Positions 58,444 through 64,000 of a stretch of DNA of 64,000 nt are shown here, one piece after another. The notes under the pieces were generated by a model. The model saw only the letters and a program-made list of their open reading frames with translations, did no database searches and was not told the origin of the DNA. A program made the translations under genes and the position numbers. Within the stretch, counting starts at the first letter, position 1. Each line of letters begins with the position of its first letter. The stretch comes from Dehalogenimonas sp. W (GTDB lineage Bacteria > Chloroflexota > Dehalococcoidia > Dehalococcoidales > Dehalococcoidaceae), in assembly GCF_037094495.1 (NCBI RefSeq), contig NZ_CP146612.1, positions 1,178,001 to 1,242,000 of the forward strand, in the 5' to 3' direction.

Positions 58444-58782
58444 TTAGCGGCGACGGGCGAGGATGATAAACGCAATACCGAGCGCCACCACGCCAATGCC
58501 AACCAATGACAGGAAGGTGACGTCCGGTTGGCTCATCAGGTAACCGATGATCATGGTTGCGGCGCCGCCCAGCATAACCAGAACGCCTAGCAACTGTAAC
58601 TGGGGGTATTTAAGACCTGACCGTGTGGTAGAAGTACTGCCGGATGGTGAAGCTGAGCGCACTGGTTTGGCGGCATCTCTCTGCCTTTTAACTTCCTGAG
58701 ATACAGCCTTCATGCGGCTGGCGCCGACCAGTATCAGGATAATGGCTACAACAAGAAGGAGTTCACCCGGTCCGATTTTCAT
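58444..58782 (-). CDS. Small membrane protein with TatA-like N-terminus
   Basis: 112 residues. Helix 1 (GPGELLLVVAIILILVGASRM) followed by a charged helix VSQEVKRQRD looks like TatA, but a Ser/Thr-rich linker and two further membrane helices follow (about 62-82 and 89-108), which TatA lacks. It may not work in Tat export. No tatC lies nearby. Confidence 0.65.
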   Translation of the reverse strand: MKIGPGELLLVVAIILILVGASRMKAVSQEVKRQRDAAKPVRSASPSGSTSTTRSGLKYPQLQLLGVLVMLGGAATMIIGYLMSQPDVTFLSLVGIGVVALGIAFIILARRR

Positions 58783-58870
58783 AATTGTTTCTGATCAACC
58801 TCAATATTGAGAGTCATAATAACATAAAAGGCGTTAAAAAGGTAATAATTTCAGCCTCCAGGGACGGATT

Positions 58871-58900
58871 TTGACACTGATATAACTCATCGGCTAATCT
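58871..58900 (+). promoter_or_regulatory. Promoter of the leaderless MaoC pair
   Basis: TTGACA (58871-58876), 18-nt spacer, TAATCT (58895-58900), then 7 nt to ATG 58908. Confidence 0.65.
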
Positions 58901-58907
58901 TAAGATT

Positions 58908-59330
58908 ATGGAACCTATTCCGATTACCGAATTGAAGGGCAAGGCCGGATATGAATTGCCGCCGCTGATGTTTTATATTGAGCGGGGCCTGGTCAACAAA
59001 TTCGCCGCGGCCGTCGGTGATTTAAATTCCCGCTGGGAGACCGAAGCACCGCCGTCGTTGATTCCGGCACTGGGATTTGATCAAGTTTACGAGATACTGG
59101 CGTCAGCGGAAACAGTGGCGGTGCTGCACGGTGCCACCGACGTGGAGTTTATCAAACCAGTGAATATCGGAGATACCATCGTGATGAAGGCGGTTATCTC
59201 CTCCGCCCGGGAAAGGCGGACAGAGAACGGTATCACCGTGTTTGTTAATTTCAATATTTCTTATATCAATCAGGAAGCGGGCGTTGTGGCGAACTGTCGC
59301 CAGACGGCACTGGTGACCCGGCATGACTGA
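58908..59330 (+). CDS. MaoC/FAS1-like dehydratase, HadA-like half
   Basis: 140 residues of the hot-dog fold, N-terminal MaoC-like type: FYIERGLVNKFAAAVGDLNSRW and PPSLIPALGF, then HGATDVEFIKPVNIGDTI. The catalytic His is expected in the partner. It overlaps the next gene by 8 bases. Together they resemble mycobacterial HadA-HadB, the dehydratase of type II fatty acid elongation. ATG 58908 lies 7 nt after a -10 (leaderless). Confidence 0.8.
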   Translation: MEPIPITELKGKAGYELPPLMFYIERGLVNKFAAAVGDLNSRWETEAPPSLIPALGFDQVYEILASAETVAVLHGATDVEFIKPVNIGDTIVMKAVISSARERRTENGITVFVNFNISYINQEAGVVANCRQTALVTRHD

Positions 59331-59745
59331 TACACTTGAATTTGATTACATTCCTCTTGAGACTGAGATTCCGGCTCTCGTTAAGCATCCTAATTCCCGG
59401 CAACTGGTAATGTATGCCGGGGCCTCCGGTGATTATAATCCCATTCACTACGACCGTGATGTTGCCGCGGCGCGGGGATTGCCCGGCATCGTGGTGCACG
59501 GGCAACTGGTCAGCGCCTGTCTGATCCAGCTCCTGACTGATTGGTTGGGAGACCGGGGGGTTATAATGAAGTTTGCCGTTAGTTACAAAGCTATGACGTT
59601 TCCCGGTGAACCATTCACCTGCCGCGGCATAGTTGCCAGAAAATCGGACGCCGGTGACCGCCAATTGACGCTGACGGTCTGGGCTGAGAATCCACGGGGC
59701 GACAAGACTGTTACAGGGACAGCGGTCGTCCGGTTATTTGGGTAA
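59323..59745 (+). CDS. MaoC-like dehydratase, HadB-like half
   Basis: 140 residues with the hydratase-2 motif ASGDYNPIHYDRDVAAARG and GLPGIVVHGQLVSACL, holding the catalytic Asp and His. It forms the active partner of the gene upstream. It could be the 3-hydroxyacyl-ACP dehydratase of the FabD/FabG/AcpP system, or an enoyl-CoA hydratase; the substrate is not decided by sequence. Confidence 0.85.
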   Translation: MTDTLEFDYIPLETEIPALVKHPNSRQLVMYAGASGDYNPIHYDRDVAAARGLPGIVVHGQLVSACLIQLLTDWLGDRGVIMKFAVSYKAMTFPGEPFTCRGIVARKSDAGDRQLTLTVWAENPRGDKTVTGTAVVRLFG

Positions 59746-59929
59746 CCCAATTTCGGACGACCTTCAAACTCTAACCTTGCCCTTTCCAGTAAATAACCCG
59801 GATTTATCAAGATCAGTTACCTCCGCTGCGCTGTGTTTATCTCTATTCCGCAGTTGTAATTCATCGGTTCAATTGACACCTAAGGGTACCACCGTTAAAC
59901 TTAATTTATTACCTGTTGAAGGAATGTAT

Positions 59930-61306
59930 ATGTTTGATATCAACGAGGCTGCCCAATATCTGAGTGGCAAGTTCGGACATTATCGCGCCGACCACATTGA
60001 AGTTCATCTGGAAGAAACTGAGGCCAGTGCCGTTGCCTATCGGGGCCGGGATCTGGAAACCGCCACTCGTACCCGTGACGCCGGGGGCAACATCCGCGCT
60101 TTGGTCAATGGCGGCTGGGGGTTTGTCAGTTTCAATTCTTTGGATAATATTGAAAAGCGTATTGAACAGGCCGTGGAGCAAGCCCGTCTGGCGGGTAAAG
60201 GCGGTGGTGAATTTGCCGGCGTGCCAGCGGTTACCACCGAGGTAACCATTGACGAAAATCATGACCCGCGCCTCATTAGCCTGGCCGACAAAAAGGCATT
60301 GCTTGATGAATATAATGAAGCCTTGTGGTCGGTCGGCGGGTTACAGACCAGCAATATCGGTTACGGTGACAGTCGCCGGAAATCTGTGCTACTGACCTCG
60401 GGAGGCAGTTTTATCAGTCAGGAACGGGCCGATGTTACCCTCAGGGTGAACGCCGTGGCGGCGGGTGACGGTGAGGTGCAGCAGTCCGGCATCTCCATGG
60501 GCAGCCGCGGCACCTTCAGTGACATCAAGGGGCTTCACAGCCGGGTTAAAGAAACCGCAGAACGCGCCGTGTCTCTCCTCAAGGCACCCCAGGCCAGGGG
60601 CGGTGAATACACCGTGGTGCTGGACCCGGTGCTGGCCGGAGTCTTCGTTCATGAAGCCTTCGGCCATTTATCCGAGGCTGATCATATTTATGAAAATCCA
60701 CAACTTAAGGCAGTCATGGTGCTGGGTCGGGAGTTTGGCGGCGAACATCTTAACATTATTGATGATGCCACGATGCTTAATCTTCGCGGCGGCTACGCCT
60801 ATGACGATGAAGGCACTCCGGGCCAGCGGGTGCATCTGATCCGGGAAGGCAAACTCACCGGACGGCTGCATTCACGGGAGACAGCGGCAAAGATGAAAGA
60901 GGCGCCATCCGGCAACGCCCGCGCCATATCTTTCCGGCATCCGCCGATTGTGCGCATGGGCAATACCTTTATCGAGCCCCGGGACGTTACTTTTGACCAG
61001 ATGATCGGTGATATTAAAGAAGGTATTTACGCCCGGAACTGGTATGGCGGCACTACTTCCATGGAGATGTTTACCTTTTCCGCCGGTGAGGCTTTCATGA
61101 TTCGCAACGGCAAGGTTGAGGAGCTGATTCGTCCGGTTGTATTGTCGGGCAACGTGTTTGAAACCTTGAAGCGGATTGACGCCATTGGCAATGATCTGGA
61201 TATGAATCAGGGCGGCGGTTGCGGCAAGGGCGGACAATCCCCATTGGCGGTGTCTAATGGCTCGCCGCACATCCGGATTCAGCAATGCCTGATAGGAGGC
61301 CGTTAA
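59930..61306 (+). CDS. tldD: TldD-type metalloprotease
   Basis: 458 residues with the zinc motif HEAFGHLSEAD (H-E-x3-H) in the centre and GGYAYDDEGTPGQR after it. It is the catalytic half of TldD/TldE, which matures peptides such as modified antibiotics and degrades unfolded peptides. The frame opens at 59738 but the upstream 64 codons are not family-like; GAAGGA lies 8 nt before ATG 59930 (MFDINEA). It overlaps the TldE frame only outside its start. Confidence 0.92.
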   Translation: MFDINEAAQYLSGKFGHYRADHIEVHLEETEASAVAYRGRDLETATRTRDAGGNIRALVNGGWGFVSFNSLDNIEKRIEQAVEQARLAGKGGGEFAGVPAVTTEVTIDENHDPRLISLADKKALLDEYNEALWSVGGLQTSNIGYGDSRRKSVLLTSGGSFISQERADVTLRVNAVAAGDGEVQQSGISMGSRGTFSDIKGLHSRVKETAERAVSLLKAPQARGGEYTVVLDPVLAGVFVHEAFGHLSEADHIYENPQLKAVMVLGREFGGEHLNIIDDATMLNLRGGYAYDDEGTPGQRVHLIREGKLTGRLHSRETAAKMKEAPSGNARAISFRHPPIVRMGNTFIEPRDVTFDQMIGDIKEGIYARNWYGGTTSMEMFTFSAGEAFMIRNGKVEELIRPVVLSGNVFETLKRIDAIGNDLDMNQGGGCGKGGQSPLAVSNGSPHIRIQQCLIGGR

Positions 61307-61308
61307 AT

Positions 61309-62616
61309 ATGGAAGCCAGATTTGTAAAACTGCTGGAAAAGGCGGCAGCGGCTGCGGAACAGGCAGACCTTTTCATTGTTGACAGTGAGGAAACCCCGGT
61401 TAACTTTGAGGCCAACCGGTTGAAAAGCCTGGAGTCAAAACAGAGTTCCAGTATTACCCTCCGCCTCATTAAAGACGGACGGCTGGGCCTGGGGGTGAGC
61501 AGCCGCCCTGACGACGACGATAAAATTTTAGAAATGGCATTAGAGACAGCGCGGTTCGGTCAGCTGGTGGACTTTGACCTGCCGGGTCCGCAGGACTATC
61601 CGGAGGTTGAGACCTGGGATGATGCAGTGCTTAAGGTAAGGACTGCCGAGATGGTGGATATGGGTCAGCGGATGATTACTGCGGTTACTGACCGCTACCC
61701 TGACGTTCTGTGTGATGCCGGTGCGGAAACCGCCCATATGTCAGTCAGGGTCTACAATTCCCGCGGCGGTGGCGCCTCGTACCGCAAGACGGTCATGGGC
61801 GTTGGTCTGCAGGGCTCCAGAGTCCGAGGCACCGACATGCTGTTCGTCGGTGACGGACAGGATGATTGTTGCGTGATTGCCGACCCGGGTGAAGTGATTA
61901 ATAATGTACTGACCCAGCTTGAACGGGCTGACAAAAATGTTGCAATCAAATCCGGTGAACTTCCGGTGATTTTTACCCCTTCCGGGGTAGCCAGTGCCTT
62001 TATTCCGGCCTTGGTTTCCGCTTTGAACGGCAAACTGGTGCTTGAAGGGGCGTCGCCGCTGGCTCAGAAGCTGGGTGAGACGGTATTTGACCCCAAACTT
62101 TCGCTATTTGATGACCCCACAATCAGGTTGCGTCCGACCTCCCGACTCTGTGATGATGAGGCCGTTGCCAGCCGACGTATACCGTTGGTAGAACAAGGCA
62201 AAGTGGCCAACTTTTACTACGATTTGAAAACCGCCGCCCGCGCCGGTAAAGTCAGCACCGGCAGCGGTTCCCGCGGCCGCGGCGGAGCGCCATCTCCTTC
62301 GGTCAGTGCCCTGGTGGTTGCGCCAGGAGAAACCAGCTTTGAGTCAATGCTGGCGGAGATCAAAGATGGCCTGATTGTGGAATACCTGATGGGGGCGGAA
62401 CAGGGGAATGTGCTGGGCGGAGATTTTTCCGGTAATGTTCTTTTGGGTTATCGGGTGGAAAACGGCCGGATAATCGGACGGGTTAAGGATACGGTGGTTG
62501 CCGGAAACATCTATCAACTTTTAAAAGGCATCACCATTGGTTCCGATAGACGCTGGCAGGGCGGCTTGTACAGTCCTTCCATTTATTGCCCGGCGGTATC
62601 GGTATCCACAAAATAG
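61309..62616 (+). CDS. pmbA: TldE/PmbA family protease partner
   Basis: 435 residues of the TldE/PmbA family, the non-catalytic partner lacking HExxH: VNFEANRLKSLESKQ, SRGGGASYRK and GSGSRGRGGAPSPS. ATG 61309 follows AGGAGG directly after the tldD stop. The pair forms the TldDE complex. Confidence 0.92.
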   Translation: MEARFVKLLEKAAAAAEQADLFIVDSEETPVNFEANRLKSLESKQSSSITLRLIKDGRLGLGVSSRPDDDDKILEMALETARFGQLVDFDLPGPQDYPEVETWDDAVLKVRTAEMVDMGQRMITAVTDRYPDVLCDAGAETAHMSVRVYNSRGGGASYRKTVMGVGLQGSRVRGTDMLFVGDGQDDCCVIADPGEVINNVLTQLERADKNVAIKSGELPVIFTPSGVASAFIPALVSALNGKLVLEGASPLAQKLGETVFDPKLSLFDDPTIRLRPTSRLCDDEAVASRRIPLVEQGKVANFYYDLKTAARAGKVSTGSGSRGRGGAPSPSVSALVVAPGETSFESMLAEIKDGLIVEYLMGAEQGNVLGGDFSGNVLLGYRVENGRIIGRVKDTVVAGNIYQLLKGITIGSDRRWQGGLYSPSIYCPAVSVSTK

Positions 62617-62639
62617 ACGGCCCCATTGGAGGAATCAAG

Positions 62640-63458
62640 GTGAAAGGTTCAGTTAAAATTCTGGCTCGTCCCAAGCTGAAAGATCCATATATGCTGGCGG
62701 CCTGGCCGGGTATTGCCAATGTGGCCTTGATTGTCGGGACGTTTCTGGCCCATAAACTTAATCCTAAACCCTTGGCGGAAGTGATTGCCCCGTACTTTTT
62801 TGATCCCATCGGGGTGCTGGTTCAGAATAATCTGGTAGAGTCACCGCAATTTCCGGAAAGCCGGTTTTTCTATTGGAAAAATAAACCGGGTAAACGGGAC
62901 TTGATTCTCTTTATCGGGGATGATCAGCCGCAAAACAAGACCTATGAGCTGGCCCACAGTGTTATTGATGTTGCCGAGCGATTCGGGGTGAAGCGGCTGT
63001 ACACCTGTGCTGCCGCTTTGACTCGCATCCATCATTCGGAGCAACCGAAAGTTTGGGGGGCGGCGACACAACCGGCGCTGCTTGAAGAGATTAAGCAATA
63101 CGATCTGGTTCTGGGCGGCGATCTGCAGATTTCCGGCCTTAACGGGTTGCTCCTGGGAGTGGCCAAGGACCGGAGGTTGGATGCCATGTGTCTCCTGGGT
63201 GAGGTGCCGCATTATGCCTCCCGGTTTCCCAATCCCACGGCCGCTCTGGCGATTACCGAAGTGCTGCTCAAGATGCTGGATGTGGATGTTGAACTGGATG
63301 AACTTAAGGAGCAGGCGGTTGAGGCCAGCAGCCGCTTAAAAGAAATGGCCGCTGAGGCCATGGGTGACTACATTGACTATTTTACCGAGCCGATTTGGGA
63401 GAGCGGCGGAGAATACGGAGACGAAGAAGAAGATGACGAAGCCGGATCACAGAACTGA
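62640..63458 (+). CDS. PAC2 family protein
   Basis: 272 residues of the PAC2 (proteasome assembly chaperone 2-like) fold: MLAAWPGIANVALIVG, LILFIGDDQPQ and the late GEVPHYASRFPNPTAALAI, with a very acidic C-terminus. Bacterial and archaeal members have no settled role. GTG 62640 with GGAGG upstream is preferred to 62586. The 3' end overlaps the next gene by 26 bases. Confidence 0.85.
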   Translation: MKGSVKILARPKLKDPYMLAAWPGIANVALIVGTFLAHKLNPKPLAEVIAPYFFDPIGVLVQNNLVESPQFPESRFFYWKNKPGKRDLILFIGDDQPQNKTYELAHSVIDVAERFGVKRLYTCAAALTRIHHSEQPKVWGAATQPALLEEIKQYDLVLGGDLQISGLNGLLLGVAKDRRLDAMCLLGEVPHYASRFPNPTAALAITEVLLKMLDVDVELDELKEQAVEASSRLKEMAAEAMGDYIDYFTEPIWESGGEYGDEEEDDEAGSQN

Positions 63459-64000
63459 GCCCGGAGAACCAACTTTTGAGGGCGTTTTAGTCAAGCTGGC
63501 GAAAACGGGTACAGATTTCTCCAATTCCGAAATTGCCGCCCTCAGCCTGGCTTCACCCGAAGATAAACAGCTTTTTGCGCGTTATTGGGCAGAAATGGCT
63601 GAACCCCGCAAAGCGCAGGTTCTTGGTCGGATGCTGGAACTGGCGGAAGAGGACGCCAATCTGGACTTCAGTCCCTTATACCATATCCTTTTAGAGGATC
63701 CGCTGGCCCCGGTGCGGGCTGGTGCCGTCCAGGGGCTGTGGGAAAATGAAGACCCGTCGTTAATCCGCAGGTTTATTCCGTTGATGGAGAATGATCCTGA
63801 TGCCGGAGTTCGGGCAGCGGCGGCTCAAGGTCTGGGCCAGTTCGTTTTGATGGCCGAGCACGGCAAACTGCGGCGGGAAATACGGGATCAGTTGCTGGAA
63901 AAATTACTGGCCGTGTTCGGTAATTCTGAGGAGAAAGATGAAGTCAGGCGGCGAGCCCTGGAATCGGTGTCTTTTCTGTCCTGCCCTGAGGTTCGCCAGG
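63433..64000 (+). CDS. HEAT-repeat protein, 3' end beyond the window
   Basis: The frame is open from ATG 63433 to the window edge (189 residues seen). Helical repeats are visible: DPLAPVRAGAVQGLWEN, then DPDAGVRAAAAQGLGQF, then DEVRRRALESVSFL. These are HEAT/PBS-lyase-type repeats, usually protein-binding scaffolds. It overlaps the PAC2 gene by 26 bases, so the two are probably made together. Confidence 0.78.
   Translation, partial: MTKPDHRTEPGEPTFEGVLVKLAKTGTDFSNSEIAALSLASPEDKQLFARYWAEMAEPRKAQVLGRMLELAEEDANLDFSPLYHILLEDPLAPVRAGAVQGLWENEDPSLIRRFIPLMENDPDAGVRAAAAQGLGQFVLMAEHGKLRREIRDQLLEKLLAVFGNSEEKDEVRRRALESVSFLSCPEVRQ

Noticed and set aside
58444-58782. Functional TatA
   Set aside because: The N-terminus fits, but two additional membrane helices follow and no other tat gene is nearby; called only TatA-like.
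59738-59929. N-terminal extension of TldD
   Set aside because: The 64 added codons do not look like the family, and a ribosome site lies before ATG 59930.

Overview
The window looks like chromosome of a Dehalococcoidia bacterium (phylum Chloroflexota), most like Dehalogenimonas. The basis is gene content and order: an aconitase-like pair, isocitrate dehydrogenase, malate dehydrogenase and two-part fumarase run together beside a pyruvate carboxylase B-type gene, and KorAB ferredoxin enzymes, a rubredoxin and an AmmeMemoRadiSam pair are present. There is no rRNA here, so the placement is an inference. GC is moderately high in core genes and visibly lower in one island. No reductive dehalogenase and no CRISPR array was seen.

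Layout. 1-9198: cinA 3' end, an inserted membrane protein gene flanked by copies of the cinA tail, rph, proA, then a divergent housekeeping operon (DUF177, rpmF, fabD, fabG, nusB, acpP), two small tandem paralogues and proB. 9199-14423: two intergenic repeat fields around a small-ORF/methyltransferase pair, a universal stress protein, a YkgJ-type protein, a PilT-like ATPase, an RRM protein and a zinc-ribbon protein. 14424-26350: a lower-GC defence island with a five-gene operon (SNF2-type helicase, DUF262-HNH GmrSD-like nuclease, type III Mod, RhuM, type III Res), followed by small Cys-rich proteins and a third repeat field. 26383-33235: a leaderless gene of unknown function, rubredoxin-korAB, a CoA-binding protein, and an acetyltransferase/MshA-like glycosyltransferase/PIG-L deacetylase operon. 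33312-38287: tRNA-Thr, tRNA-Tyr, tRNA-Thr, tuf, rpmG, secE, nusG, rplK, rplA, L10 leader, rplJ, rplL. 38312-45195: a second stress protein, coaE, an SDR epimerase, the AmmeMemoRadiSam pair, a membrane protein and rarA. 45301-55009: a small Cys-rich gene behind a near-perfect promoter, then central carbon genes (carboxyltransferase, PycB-like, aconitase, IDH, MDH, fumarase). 55067-64000: HIT, AzlCD, Nudix, GNAT, NAD kinase, a TatA-like protein, a paired MaoC/HadAB-like dehydratase, TldD/TldE, a PAC2 protein and a HEAT-repeat protein that runs off the window.

How the genes fit together. The carbon genes could carry pyruvate to oxaloacetate, malate and fumarate, and citrate to 2-oxoglutarate, with KorAB joining 2-oxoglutarate to succinyl-CoA through ferredoxin. 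FabD, FabG and AcpP supply fatty acid elongation, and the MaoC pair may be the dehydratase. ProA and ProB make proline from two separate loci.

Most notable points. (1) The five-gene defence operon combines type III and type IV-like restriction parts, has a mosaic target-recognition region in Mod, and its res gene appears to have lost its ATG start to ATA. (2) A 1.5 kb gene insertion split off the cinA tail, leaving 50-bp direct repeats that differ only at synonymous sites. (3) At least six genes have a sigma-70-type -10 box only 6-9 nt before the start codon, implying leaderless mRNAs; in three of them the -35 box itself supplies a false in-frame start codon exactly 36 nt upstream.
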